Of a stretch of DNA of 39,483 nt, positions 14,907-23,748 are shown in pieces. Made by a program: the position numbers and the translations under genes. Each line of letters opens with the position of its first letter. Positions within the stretch are counted from its first letter, which is position 1. The stretch comes from JBAZZQ01 sp041658725 (GTDB lineage: Bacteria; Planctomycetota; Phycisphaerae; JAAYCJ01): contig JBAZZQ010000038.1 of assembly GCA_041658725.1 (NCBI GenBank), forward strand, positions 1-39,483, in the 5' to 3' direction. The notes below the pieces were generated by a model, which was not told the origin of the DNA, ran no database searches, and was given only the letters and a program-made list of their open reading frames with translations.

Positions 14907-15917
14907 CTACACAGATTTTGAAATTTCCCGCAAAGTCTCCACAATCCCCATGTCCACCGGACACTGCCGAGTGCACCGGCCGCAGCCGCTGCAACTGTTC
15001 GCCTGGAACTTGCCCGGATAATAATTAAACTTGTGCATGATCCGCTGCCGCCAGCGCGACATTTGCGTCGGGCGAGGATTATGCCCCGACGTGTGCATCG
15101 TAAACATGGCAAACGAGCAGCTATCCCAATTCTTCTGACGAACCCCGTGGTAGGTATTACCTTCATCCTGAATATCAAAGCAATGGCACGTCGGGCAAAG
15201 AAACGTGCACGCCCCGCATCCGATGCACCTGCGTGAAATTTCCCGCCAGAACGAACTATCAAAATTCGCCGGCTCGGCCAGCCACGCGACAACTTTGTCC
15301 AGATCAAACTTTACCGGCACATTCGCTACCGCCGCCGTCTGGTCCTCCGAATCTTCCAGTAACTCGTTTATTCGTCCGAGAAACTCTTTGCCCTTATCCG
15401 TAATTTCCTCGACCCGCCAGCCCTTACCATCCTTGGTCGGCCAAAGCAAAATATCCGATCCTTTCGTGCTATCCGGCGAAAGTTTCAGCGACGTGCACAG
15501 GCAAAATTCATCTGCCGCCGTACAGGCAATCGATACAATCGTCGAATCGTTTCGCCGCTTGAACCAATAACTGTCCTTATAATCCCACCCGAAAAGCGCA
15601 TCGTCGATTGCTATTCCCGCCGCGTCGCAGGGTCGAACTGCGAAAATCACCCGCTGGCGATTCGGCGGCGACATTTCCTGCATATCGACCTGTTGCTTTT
15701 TGATCTCAAATTTCAGCAAAGGTTCGGTCTGCGGAAAAAAAAGTTCCTTGAGCGTCCGATCCGTCAGAATTAAATCCAACGCCAACTGACCGGCCTCTTC
15801 GACCGGACCATACCACGAATGCTTATCGTCCCGCACCGGCCCGAACAGATCAATCCCCGCCGATTTTAATTTCGCGATCACGTCATTGAGTTTATTCTTT
15901 GCTAATATCTTGGCCAT
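14907..15917 (-). CDS. floxB: 4Fe-4S dicluster protein, FloxB / sulfhydrogenase-beta-like
   Basis: A 336-aa iron-sulfur protein expected to relay electrons between the NAD(P)H-oxidising FloxA and the HdrA flavin. The N-terminal two thirds carry the AsrA/HydB-type region, including FAVRPCDAAGIAIDD and YWFKRRNDSTIVSIAC. Two C-terminal cluster motifs follow, CIGCGACTFLCPTCHC and CSGCGRCTRQCPVDMG. The ATG at 15917 is preceded by AGGA. It lies 42 bases upstream of floxA and directly downstream of floxC. Alternative annotation: anaerobic sulfite reductase subunit A or hydrogenase subunit beta; the neighbours favour the Hdr-linked version. Confidence 0.83.
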   Translation of the reverse strand: MAKILAKNKLNDVIAKLKSAGIDLFGPVRDDKHSWYGPVEEAGQLALDLILTDRTLKELFFPQTEPLLKFEIKKQQVDMQEMSPPNRQRVIFAVRPCDAAGIAIDDALFGWDYKDSYWFKRRNDSTIVSIACTAADEFCLCTSLKLSPDSTKGSDILLWPTKDGKGWRVEEITDKGKEFLGRINELLEDSEDQTAAVANVPVKFDLDKVVAWLAEPANFDSSFWREISRRCIGCGACTFLCPTCHCFDIQDEGNTYHGVRQKNWDSCSFAMFTMHTSGHNPRPTQMSRWRQRIMHKFNYYPGKFQANSCSGCGRCTRQCPVDMGIVETLREISKSV

Positions 15918-15928
15918 TCCTTGTATTC

Positions 15929-16759
15929 CTAAAGTATAAACGTATCCGGGTCTTCGCGCTTAAAGCTCGCCAGCACCGGTTCCTGCGTCGAATTCATTCC
16001 CGCAAAATGATCGAACGCACTTAACACCTCCGCCGCCATCTGCTGGTTAAGCAACATCAGCGGAATTCCCACCGGGCACGCTCGCTCGCAATTTCCGCAC
16101 CCGACGCATCGGCCCGCCAGGTGAAACGCCCTGACAATGTTCCATTCAAAATTACCCATCGAATGCGGCGAGGTATTGATCCACTGCGGTTGATTCCGAT
16201 CCACAATGCACCGCCGGCAATAACACATCGGACACCCCTGCCGGCATGCGTAACATTTTAGACATTTTGAAAATTGCGCCCGCCAAAATTCAAATCGTTC
16301 CGGCGGCGTCATCTTTTCCAATTTCGCAATCAGTTCCTCGCGATCTTTCGATAACCCCTGTTTTTTGATCTGCCCAACCAATTCGATAAATCCGTTGACG
16401 TGATGACCGTCGAGAGCTGAAACCTGGTCGCCTTTTATTTCAAATCCCAAAATAACCACCTGGTCCGGGTTCAACTGATCCTCCGCCGCCAGCACGTTCA
16501 CGCTCCTAATTCCCGCCGGCGACAGAAAAATCGCAACCTTTTTTCCATCCTGCAAAAGCCCCTCGCGAACCAGATATCCCGCTAAATTATCTTCACACGA
16601 TTTATCCAGCACCAGTTTATCCGCCTGCGCCTCGTCTGAGATAAAAATAGCCCGGCGCCGATCGGCGGTCGAACCTCGGCCATATCCAATGACCATCTTC
16701 ACCTCACCCGCCGTCAACAGTTGCTTCGCTCGATCTTTTAATATTTCCAATGCGCCCAT
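15929..16759 (-). CDS. floxC: Ferredoxin-domain protein, FloxC-like
   Basis: A 276-aa protein with an N-terminal alpha/beta half (AGEVKMVIGYGRGS, VAIFLSPAGIRSVNVLA) resembling the domain found with coenzyme-F420/formate-dehydrogenase beta-type proteins. A cysteine-rich segment follows, with KCYACRQGCPMCYCRRC and then CVGCGNCERACPVGIP. The first motif has more cysteines than a standard 4Fe-4S site. The ATG at 16759 follows the mvhD-like gene by 11 bases, so the two are likely cotranscribed. Position and domain layout match the third Flox subunit; the specific role is inferred from the cluster. Confidence 0.78.
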   Translation of the reverse strand: MGALEILKDRAKQLLTAGEVKMVIGYGRGSTADRRRAIFISDEAQADKLVLDKSCEDNLAGYLVREGLLQDGKKVAIFLSPAGIRSVNVLAAEDQLNPDQVVILGFEIKGDQVSALDGHHVNGFIELVGQIKKQGLSKDREELIAKLEKMTPPERFEFWRAQFSKCLKCYACRQGCPMCYCRRCIVDRNQPQWINTSPHSMGNFEWNIVRAFHLAGRCVGCGNCERACPVGIPLMLLNQQMAAEVLSAFDHFAGMNSTQEPVLASFKREDPDTFIL

Positions 16760-16770
16760 TCTGTTATTTC

Positions 16771-17220
16771 CTATACCTTCGCAGGTGTTTCCATTTCCTC
16801 AATTAATTGTTGGTACTGTTTAAACGGTCCAAGTTTTCGAATCTCTTCGGTCATTTTATTTATTGTCTCCGCAAATTTATTCCCTTCCGCCGCGCTGATC
16901 CAGGAAAACCACACTCGTTCCTGCGGAATCCCCACAAAATTCAGCAGCGACCGGAACACCGTCCATCGCCGTCGTGCGTGAAAATTCCCATGCGTAAAAT
17001 GGCAATCGCCCGGATGACACCCGCTGACCAAAATCCCATCCGCTCCCTTTTGCAGTGCCTTTAGAATAAACATCGGACTGATCCGCCCCGTGCACGGCAA
17101 TCGTATCATCCGCACGTTCGGGGCGTATTTCAATCGGCTGGTTCCCGCCAAGTCCGCGCCGGCGTACGTGCAATATGTGCACACAAAAGCGATTATCTTC
17201 GGTTCAAATTCTTCACTCAT
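16771..17220 (-). CDS. MvhD/FloxD-like iron-sulfur subunit
   Basis: A 149-aa [2Fe-2S] protein of the methyl-viologen-reducing hydrogenase delta family. It passes electrons from the input module to HdrA. Typical motifs are present: FVCTYCTYAGADLAG near the N-terminus, IRLPCTGRISPMFILKAL, and ILVSGCHPGDCHFTHGN. Length is normal for the free-standing subunit. The 71-base gap to hdrA upstream contains a dispersed repeat at 17238-17263. In the absence of MvhAG hydrogenase genes, the Flox proteins downstream are the expected electron source. Confidence 0.93.
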   Translation of the reverse strand: MSEEFEPKIIAFVCTYCTYAGADLAGTSRLKYAPNVRMIRLPCTGRISPMFILKALQKGADGILVSGCHPGDCHFTHGNFHARRRWTVFRSLLNFVGIPQERVWFSWISAAEGNKFAETINKMTEEIRKLGPFKQYQQLIEEMETPAKV

Positions 17221-17237
17221 TTATCATCTCCGAATAA

Positions 17238-17263
17238 CCCGCTCCCTTACGGTCGCGTCTCTT
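17238..17263. repeat. CTCCCTTACGGTC repeat, copy 2
   Basis: A copy of the 26-base repeat seen at 6445-6470 and 27276-27301. It lies between hdrA and the mvhD-like gene inside the Hdr-Flox operon, where it lengthens the intergenic gap. Confidence 0.7.
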
Positions 17264-17291
17264 AAATTTTGCATTTTGCAATTAATTATTT

Positions 17292-19262
17292 TTATAATCC
17301 CATCACCTCGGCAAAAATCTGTTTTTCCGTAAATCCTTCCAGATCGATGCTGTTCGACCGGCACAATGCGACGCACGTCCCGCAGCCCTGGCACAATCCC
17401 GGGTTCACATACGCCACTCGCTTGATCAACTTGCCCGCCCGATCACGAATTTCCTTTTTCTCGATGGCCTTAAACGGACATGCAAGATAACACGCCCAAC
17501 ATCCGGCGCAGGTAATTTCGTTGACCTTCGCGATCACCGGCTCACGCTCCAGTTCGTCCTTGCTAAACAAAGCCAGCACCTTGCTCGCCGCCGCCGACCC
17601 CTGGGCGACCGAATCTGGAATATCCTTCGGCGCCTGACACGCGCCGGCTAAAAATACTCCCGCCGTCGCCGTCTCCACCGGCCTTAATTTCGGATGCGCC
17701 TCATTCAAAAATCCGTTCTCGTCATAACCAATCCCGACAATCTGGGCAAAGCTCTTGGCATCCGCCTGGGCCACCGCCGCCGTAGCCAAAACCACCATGT
17801 CCGCCGCAATTTCCATCGGTTTGCCCAAAAGCGTATCGACCCCGCGAACGATCAACTTTCCGTCCTGCGGATAAATCTTGCTCACCCTGCCGCGCACATA
17901 GCATGCGTGATCCTCTTCAATCGCCCGCCGCGTAAATTCGTCATACCCTTTGCCAGCAGCGCGAATGTCCATATAGAAAACATACGACTCGCCATGATGC
18001 ACTTTGTGTCGATAGAGCATCGTATGCTTGGCTGTGTACATGCAGCAAATCTTCGAGCAATATCGCAATCCCTTCGACGGATCGCGGCTGCCCACGCATT
18101 GGATAAATACGACCGTCTGAGGCTCCTTGCCGTCCGAAGGCCGTAATATTTTTCCGCCCGTCGGGCCGCTCGCCGAAGCCATTCGCTCGAACTGCAACCC
18201 CGTAATCACATCCGGATACTTTCCATACCCGTATTCACCGTAGACATCCGTATCCTGCACCTGGAACCCCGTCGCGACCACAATCGCCCCGACGTCGAGT
18301 TCCACGAATTCATCTTTCATCTGGTAATCAATCGCCTGGGTCGGACAAATCTTCGCGCACGCCCCGCATTTGCCCTTCTGGAAATAAATGCAATTATTCC
18401 GGTCAATCGCCGGTTTATTCGGCACCGCCTGCGGAAACGGAGTATAAATCGCCGTCCGATTTCCCAGCCCGCAGTCAAATTCGCTCGGAATCTTCCGTGC
18501 CGGACACTTTGTCCAACACGCCCCGCAACCCGTACACTTCTTAATATCCACATACCGGCTCTTGAGGCGAACCTTGACCTTAAAATTCCCAATAAACCCG
18601 CTCACGCTCTCGACTTCGGCGTATGTTAATAATTTTATCTTCGGATTCTGTGCCGCCTCTACCATTCGCGGCGTCAAGATGCACTGCGAGCAATCCAGCG
18701 TCGGAAATGTCTCCGATAGCTGCGCCATGTGCCCGCCCAGCGAAAGATCGCGTTCCACCAGCACGACTTCCTGCCCCGCGTTGGCGATATCCAATGCTGT
18801 TTGAATTCCCGCGATCCCGCCGCCGATCACCAGCGCTCGCCGCGTTACCGGCACATGAATCGGCTGAAGCTCGCTGTTACGTTTGACTTTTTCCACCATC
18901 GACCGAATAATCTCAATCGCCTTCTGTGTCGCCTTCTCGCGGTCCGAATGAACCCAGGAGCATTGCTCGCGCACGTTAGCGATTTCACAAAGATAAGGAT
19001 TAAGCCCCGCCTCCGCGCACGCCCGCCGAAAGGTCGTCTCATGCATCCGCGGTGAACACGCCGCTACCACCACACCCGTCAACTTATGTTCACGAATCGC
19101 CTTGCGAATCATCTCCTGGCCGGGGTCCGAGCACATATATTTATAATCCATCGACACTACCACGCCCGGATGTTCCGCCAGCGCCGCCGCCGACTTCGGA
19201 CAATCCACCGTCGCCGCGATGTTCTCACCGCAATGACAAATAAATACACCTATCCTCGCCAT
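17292..19262 (-). CDS. hdrA: Heterodisulfide reductase subunit A-like flavoprotein
   Basis: A 656-aa central subunit of the electron-bifurcating complex, carrying the FAD that splits electrons between a low-potential ferredoxin and a disulfide. The N-terminal domain has FICHCG and AACSPRMHE. The FAD motif VIGGGIAGIQ is at about 145-153, followed by SQCILTPRM with Cys191 and Cys194. Ferredoxin-type clusters are CTGCGACWTKCP (from Cys243) and the Cys291...CGACAKICP set. Two more C-terminal motifs are CAGCWACYLACP and CQGCGTCVALC. AAGGA precedes the ATG at 19262. It lies 45 bases after hdrCB. Motif content is complete. Physiological acceptor unknown, since planctomycetes are not known to use CoM/CoB. 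Confidence 0.94.
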   Translation of the reverse strand: MARIGVFICHCGENIAATVDCPKSAAALAEHPGVVVSMDYKYMCSDPGQEMIRKAIREHKLTGVVVAACSPRMHETTFRRACAEAGLNPYLCEIANVREQCSWVHSDREKATQKAIEIIRSMVEKVKRNSELQPIHVPVTRRALVIGGGIAGIQTALDIANAGQEVVLVERDLSLGGHMAQLSETFPTLDCSQCILTPRMVEAAQNPKIKLLTYAEVESVSGFIGNFKVKVRLKSRYVDIKKCTGCGACWTKCPARKIPSEFDCGLGNRTAIYTPFPQAVPNKPAIDRNNCIYFQKGKCGACAKICPTQAIDYQMKDEFVELDVGAIVVATGFQVQDTDVYGEYGYGKYPDVITGLQFERMASASGPTGGKILRPSDGKEPQTVVFIQCVGSRDPSKGLRYCSKICCMYTAKHTMLYRHKVHHGESYVFYMDIRAAGKGYDEFTRRAIEEDHACYVRGRVSKIYPQDGKLIVRGVDTLLGKPMEIAADMVVLATAAVAQADAKSFAQIVGIGYDENGFLNEAHPKLRPVETATAGVFLAGACQAPKDIPDSVAQGSAAASKVLALFSKDELEREPVIAKVNEITCAGCWACYLACPFKAIEKKEIRDRAGKLIKRVAYVNPGLCQGCGTCVALCRSNSIDLEGFTEKQIFAEVMGL

Positions 19263-19307
19263 CGTTTTTCCTTATCGTTAATCTTCAATTTAAAATCCAA
19301 AATTATG

Positions 19308-20819
19308 CTATTTGCTCACCAACTCCAACGCCGGGACAAAATGTTTCCCCACCGCCACCTCCACCGGGTCCGCTCCGCAGGCAATCGCCACCAGTTCTGA
19401 AACGTAATAAACCGGCATCGCCGGCAAATCGCCAAATCGTTTTCGCATCGCCGCCTGCCGCATATCCATATTGCTGTGGCAAAGCGGACAAACCACCACT
19501 ATCGCCTGTGCTCCGCTGGAAGCCGCGTTTCGCATGATCTTATGCGTCAATTCCTCAATCACTTCCGGTTTGGCCATCGTCAGTCCCGCCCCGCAGCATT
19601 CCACCTTCAGCGCCCAATCCATCGGCTGAGCGCCCAGCATCTCCATCAGCTTTTCCATTTTCGTCGGATTTTCCGGATCATCAAAACCCAGCACATTTCC
19701 CGGCCTAACAAGCAAACAGCCGTAATAACACGCCACTTTCAAATCCTTGAACGGTTTAACCACTTTGCTTTTGATATACTCACCGTCCAACCCAAAAAGA
19801 AGTTGCATCAGATTAATGAAATCCGCGTGGCATGTCGGCTCATCGCCCATGACTCCTTTTATCTCGCCGCGAAGTTCCGGCGATCCCTGCAAAGCATTTC
19901 TCGCCATCACCTGCCGGTTCAAACACGAAGCGCACGGAGTAAGCACATAATCCAATCCCTGCCGATCCGCCAACACCTGGTTCCTCGCCGGCAGCAGCAG
20001 CGAAAGTTTATGATTCGTCGCATGGGCCGAACTTGCTCCGCAACAGTTCCAGTCTTCGAGTTCCTCCAGCTTCAGTCCCAATAATTGGCACATCTTCCGC
20101 GTCGAAATATCAAATTCCTTCGCCGTCCCGCTCAAGGAGCAACCCGGATAATATCCGATCACTTTCGCCGGATCGATTTTAACTTCCGCGCGAGGTTTAA
20201 TTTCAATTTTTCCAGGCCGACGTTTCGCGGTAGCCTCCTGGTGTCCTTTTTTTTCCGCCAGTTCAAAAATTTTATCGATCTGGCCCTGCCCCTTCACCCG
20301 CTCTCCGCCGAGCACCATCGACAGCGGGTTGATCTTGCCCTGAAGCATCATCTTTATCCCCGCGTCGATATCCTGGAAAAAAGTTCCCGTCCGCAATTTG
20401 TAGCTGTTCACCAACGCCAGTTCCTGCAATCGTCCGTTCTTCCGGACCGTATTTAAAAACGCGTGATGAAACGCTTCCACCAATTTCCTAGCCCTATTCG
20501 GCGACAGGATTCCTTTTTCCAACGCCATAGATCGAAGCGCATCGATCGTCCCGCACACCTCCATATTCTGCGGGCACCGAGCTGTGCAGGTCTGACACCC
20601 CAGACAATACCACAGCGATTCGCTCTTTAAGGCCTCTTCAATCCGACCCATCTGCACCAGGCGCATCAAACGACAGGGGGGATTATCCATAAAAGACCCG
20701 GCAGGGCAACCCGCCGTGCATTTACCGCACTGATAACAACACGCATAGTTATTACCCGTCGTTTGCTCTAATTGCTCTTTATTTCCCGAAGGAGTTTCTT
20801 TTTTTTCTTCAGACACCAC
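19308..20819 (-). CDS. Fused heterodisulfide reductase HdrC-HdrB (HdrD-like)
   Basis: A 503-aa catalytic subunit expected to reduce a disulfide. The HdrC half has two 4Fe-4S sites: Cys28/31/34/38 and Cys72/75/78/82. The HdrB half has two complete CCG domains: Cys227-x31-Cys259-Cys260-x35-Cys296-xx-Cys299, and Cys368-x39-Cys408-Cys409-x34-Cys444-xx-Cys447. Both non-cubane cluster sites are therefore intact. The two halves are joined by about 130 residues. The same order of domains is found in archaeal HdrD, but no membrane HdrE is nearby and the next genes encode HdrA and Flox proteins. The start is GTG at 20819 with GAGG six bases upstream. First gene of the operon, with a promoter at 20868-20895. 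Confidence 0.92.
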   Translation of the reverse strand: MVSEEKKETPSGNKEQLEQTTGNNYACCYQCGKCTAGCPAGSFMDNPPCRLMRLVQMGRIEEALKSESLWYCLGCQTCTARCPQNMEVCGTIDALRSMALEKGILSPNRARKLVEAFHHAFLNTVRKNGRLQELALVNSYKLRTGTFFQDIDAGIKMMLQGKINPLSMVLGGERVKGQGQIDKIFELAEKKGHQEATAKRRPGKIEIKPRAEVKIDPAKVIGYYPGCSLSGTAKEFDISTRKMCQLLGLKLEELEDWNCCGASSAHATNHKLSLLLPARNQVLADRQGLDYVLTPCASCLNRQVMARNALQGSPELRGEIKGVMGDEPTCHADFINLMQLLFGLDGEYIKSKVVKPFKDLKVACYYGCLLVRPGNVLGFDDPENPTKMEKLMEMLGAQPMDWALKVECCGAGLTMAKPEVIEELTHKIMRNAASSGAQAIVVVCPLCHSNMDMRQAAMRKRFGDLPAMPVYYVSELVAIACGADPVEVAVGKHFVPALELVSK

Positions 20820-20867
20820 TTAGCCTCGTTAAGTTAAACTTTACTGACAATACACGAAACTATTAAT

Positions 20868-20895
20868 TTTATACTCGTATTTCATCCATATTCAA
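20868..20895 (-). promoter_or_regulatory. Putative promoter of the Hdr-Flox operon
   Basis: On the minus strand TTGAAT (20890-20895) and TATAAA (20868-20873) are 16 bases apart. Transcription would start about 40 bases before the hdrCB GTG. The remaining 180 bases up to the PIN gene are AT-rich with no clear operator; a GCC-rich patch at 20964-20996 contains short palindromes. Confidence 0.45.
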
Positions 20896-21073
20896 ACTTT
20901 GTTTTAAAAACAATTGAATTTATTTCACCCACACGCACACTTTTTCATGCTCACAGTCGCGGTTATGCCTGCGGCTTCCTTCGGGTTTCGCCCGTAAATC
21001 TTGGCACACCCCATTCCCTCAAGTAAATTGTTTCTTCCTATTCATTCGACAAATATCAATATATAATATTGAA

Positions 21074-21547
21074 ATGAAATCAACCGTTTACATTGAGACC
21101 AGCATCATCAGCTATTATACGAGTTATCCGAGCCGGGATATGGTCATCGCGGGTCGCCAGCAAATCACCCGTGAATGGTGGGATAATCATCGACACATCT
21201 TTAATATATACATCTCGGCAATGGTTCTCCAGGAAACAAGAAAAGGAGACCATTCGGCTTCGATGAAGCGGGAAGGAATAGTACGGGATATCCCTCTTCT
21301 TGAAATTACGGCGACGGTTCAGGAATTGGCGGATATTCTTATGCGGAAGGGACCAATTCCAAAACAATGCCCCGAAGATGCCCTCCATATCGCGGTGGCC
21401 GCGGTTCACGAAATTGATTTCCTTTTGACGTGGAATTTTAAACACATCAACAACGCGCAGATCAAGAATGATATTTCAAAGATCATTATGCTTGCAGGAC
21501 ATGAAAGTCCGATGATTTGCACGCCTGAAGAACTTTTGGGAGAATAA
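21074..21547 (+). CDS. PIN-domain protein, probable VapC-like RNase toxin
   Basis: A 157-aa PIN/PilT-type nuclease. The N-terminal strand VYIETSIISYYTS has Glu8 at the first acidic position. A second acidic site is in LQETRKGD, and the third is in CPEDALHIAVAA. The typical ending motif FLLTWNFKHINN is present, where Trp-Asn replaces the last acid as in many PIN proteins. TATAAT lies only six bases before the ATG and no ribosome-binding site is visible, so the message may be leaderless. The next gene, two bases downstream, is a small likely antitoxin. RNA target unknown. Confidence 0.85.
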   Translation: MKSTVYIETSIISYYTSYPSRDMVIAGRQQITREWWDNHRHIFNIYISAMVLQETRKGDHSASMKREGIVRDIPLLEITATVQELADILMRKGPIPKQCPEDALHIAVAAVHEIDFLLTWNFKHINNAQIKNDISKIIMLAGHESPMICTPEELLGE

Positions 21548-21549
21548 TC

Positions 21550-21738
21550 ATGGAACATATCGATCCGATCGTACAGGAAGTCCGCAAGGCCCGAAACCTA
21601 CATGCTCGAAAATTCAAATATAAATTACGGGATATCTGCTCCGATCTGAAAAAGATTGAAAAACAATCAGGACATCGTGTGGTCCGAGTTTCCCGGCGAT
21701 CAATCTTATGCAAAAAGAACACTATAGCCTCGATATGA
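21550..21738 (+). CDS. 62-aa partner of the PIN gene, probable antitoxin
   Basis: A small basic protein, beginning MEHIDPIVQEVRKARNLHAR and continuing FKYKLRDICSDLKKIEKQSG. Small proteins of the form DPIV-EEVR-x-R, AxxFxYDLxAI, LKxxExxSG are, from memory, regularly found next to PIN-domain genes, usually annotated hypothetical. It starts two bases after the PIN stop, which fits translational coupling; the toxin-first order is the reverse of most VapBC pairs. The C-terminus overlaps the start of the M20 peptidase gene (ATGA). No DNA-binding fold can be recognised by eye. Confidence 0.7.
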   Translation: MEHIDPIVQEVRKARNLHARKFKYKLRDICSDLKKIEKQSGHRVVRVSRRSILCKKNTIASI

Positions 21739-22889
21739 TTTTAATCGAACAAAACAAAACGGAACTTCTGAGCCTGCTGAAAATGTTGATTTCGATTCCC
21801 AGCGTCAATACGGGGGAAAATCAGCAGGGTATACCGGAGCAGGCGATTGCCGAATTTGTCGGCGGGTATTTGAAAGATATCGGGATGGAGGTCGAATGGC
21901 TTCGGATGCCCAATGGTCGGCCTAATGTTCTGGGGCGATGGCCTGGCTCGAAAAACAAAAAAGTGCTCATCCTCACCGCACATATGGATACCGTAAATGT
22001 TGAGGGGATGACGAGTGATCCGTTTGCCGGGAAGATGCACGGTGGAAGAATTTATGGCCGAGGGGCGTGTGATACCAAAGGATCGCTGGCGGTTTATCTT
22101 TGGGTTTTACGAGCCATCGCTGATCATCGCGACATGCTTGATATGGATGTTCAATTTTTGGCTACTTGTGATGAAGAGAACGGCTGCGTCGGCAGCACGT
22201 GGCTGACGGAAAATAATCTGATCAAAGCCGATCGGGTGATTGTGGGTGAGCCGACGAATTGCGAAATCGCCATCGCCCACCGCGGGTCGATTGTTTTGGA
22301 GTTTTATACCACGGGCGTATCGGCTCATGCCTCGGTTCCGGAGCGTGGGGATAATGCCGTTTACCAGATGAGCGATCTGATTAATTGTCTGCGAAAAGAG
22401 TGGCTGGCTAAAATCGCTCAGGGGGCGCATCCTGTGCTCGGGAATGCGTGTGCCTCCGTGACGATGATCCAGGGCGGCCTGCGTTACAATATCATTCCCG
22501 ATCAGTGCAAGATCGTCGTGGATATGCGAATACTCCCAGGGCAGGAACCGGAAGCTATTTTGCAGGAGCTTGAGGGGATATTATGCCCGCTGCGCCAAAC
22601 GGATAAAGTCAATTACCGGATTTGCTGCCAGTCGCACCAGCCGGCGCTCTATACCGATCCGGAAATTCCATTTGTAAAAAAGCTTTTGCAGGCCGGCCGG
22701 GAAGTAACCGGCAAAGCGGAGCCGGTGGGTGTGCCCTATTTTGCCGACAGCAGTCAATTTGCCCGGCTGGGGGCCGAGTGCGTTCTACTGGGACCGGGGG
22801 ATATCGCGCAGGCTCACGGGGCATGTGAATTTTTGGAGTTGGAACAACTTTATCAATCGGCGGAAATTCTGCTGAGATTCTTCACTTGA
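21735..22889 (+). CDS. M20-family zinc metallopeptidase (ArgE/DapE/ACY1 type)
   Basis: A 384-aa dizinc amidohydrolase/deacylase. The first metal ligand is in LTAHMDTVN and the bridging Asp in GRGACDTKGS. The catalytic Glu-Glu pair is in TCDEENGCVG and a further ligand in VGEPTN. The lid/dimerisation domain begins near HRGSIVLEFYTTGVSAHAS. The start is placed at ATG 21735, overlapping the preceding stop by ATGA; an upstream ATG at 21708 lies inside that gene. Substrate could be an acetylated amino acid, succinyl-diaminopimelate or a peptide. No pathway genes adjoin it, so specificity is open. Its end overlaps the convergent GT9 gene by eight bases. Confidence 0.92.
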   Translation: MILIEQNKTELLSLLKMLISIPSVNTGENQQGIPEQAIAEFVGGYLKDIGMEVEWLRMPNGRPNVLGRWPGSKNKKVLILTAHMDTVNVEGMTSDPFAGKMHGGRIYGRGACDTKGSLAVYLWVLRAIADHRDMLDMDVQFLATCDEENGCVGSTWLTENNLIKADRVIVGEPTNCEIAIAHRGSIVLEFYTTGVSAHASVPERGDNAVYQMSDLINCLRKEWLAKIAQGAHPVLGNACASVTMIQGGLRYNIIPDQCKIVVDMRILPGQEPEAILQELEGILCPLRQTDKVNYRICCQSHQPALYTDPEIPFVKKLLQAGREVTGKAEPVGVPYFADSSQFARLGAECVLLGPGDIAQAHGACEFLELEQLYQSAEILLRFFT

Positions 22890-23748
22890 AATTTACAGTT
22901 ACCTTCGGTCCCAAAGGCCGCCAATTGTTAAAGTTATTTTGAACAAAAATCACCTTTGTCGCAGCCCCAACTGCCCCCGCCAAATGCGAAATACCATTAT
23001 CATTCCCCACATATCCCTTCGACAGACTAAGCAACGCCGCGACCTTTTCCAACGGCCAATCGATAAGCACCCTCCCCTTTGATTTGAGCAGTTGCAGATC
23101 GGACGCACAAAATCGTTCCAGCTCCACCTCGCCCAGCAGGATTCCCGGTTCATCTCCTGCCCGGATTATTTCATCCGCCAGGGCGATAAACTTCACCAAA
23201 GGCCAGCGTTTAGCTTCATTCGACGCCCCAGGATGAAGTAAAACTAACCGATCCGTCGGAATCTCACGTCGCACTTGGTCCAGAATTTTCGGAGCGACGG
23301 TAAACGCAGTTTTTGGCAATTCCCCCACCGCTCCGATTCCCAATTGCCCCGCCAAATATTCAAAATTGTGGCCGCAAAATTTCACCGGCATTTTCGGATC
23401 GATATGAAAAACTCTACCCTCAGAAATTTCTTCCAGCCGCCGGTCAAAAATAGTTTCCGGTCCGCTTATCACATTTAAAATCAAATCGAATTGCCGAAGA
23501 AATTTTTCCGTCCTGGCTGAAACTGGTCGATCCCGCGTAAAAAGCAAATACCAATCCGATGCGTCGAAATCCTCAAACACGTCGATAATCTGTAAAGCCT
23601 TTCCCAAACGGCCATGCGAACGTTTTCCAAGATAGGACCATTGATGATCGCCCAAAATAGAGTTGCAAAATTCCATCAGCCGGCAGGCAATCAGAAAATC
23701 GCCCAACGCCGCCTGATGGATCAGAAGTGCCTTACCGCCGCGGTTCAT
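22882..23748 (-). CDS. Glycosyltransferase family 9 (heptosyltransferase-like)
   Basis: A 288-aa GT-B enzyme related to ADP-heptose:LPS heptosyltransferases, acting at the cytoplasmic face of the inner membrane. The N-terminal ALLIHQAALGDFLIACRLM is the GT9 acceptor-domain motif. The donor-binding domain has RLVLLHPGASNEAKRWP and GYVGNDNGISHLAGAVGA. It is somewhat shorter than typical 330-350-aa members. Its start lies inside the end of mnmA (17-base overlap), implying translational coupling. Sugar donor and acceptor cannot be told from sequence. Confidence 0.9.
   Translation of the reverse strand: MNRGGKALLIHQAALGDFLIACRLMEFCNSILGDHQWSYLGKRSHGRLGKALQIIDVFEDFDASDWYLLFTRDRPVSARTEKFLRQFDLILNVISGPETIFDRRLEEISEGRVFHIDPKMPVKFCGHNFEYLAGQLGIGAVGELPKTAFTVAPKILDQVRREIPTDRLVLLHPGASNEAKRWPLVKFIALADEIIRAGDEPGILLGEVELERFCASDLQLLKSKGRVLIDWPLEKVAALLSLSKGYVGNDNGISHLAGAVGAATKVIFVQNNFNNWRPLGPKVTVNFK

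Noticed and set aside
19476..20084. 202-aa open frame antisense to hdrCB
   Set aside because: Shadow frame; hdrCB on the other strand has all expected cluster motifs.
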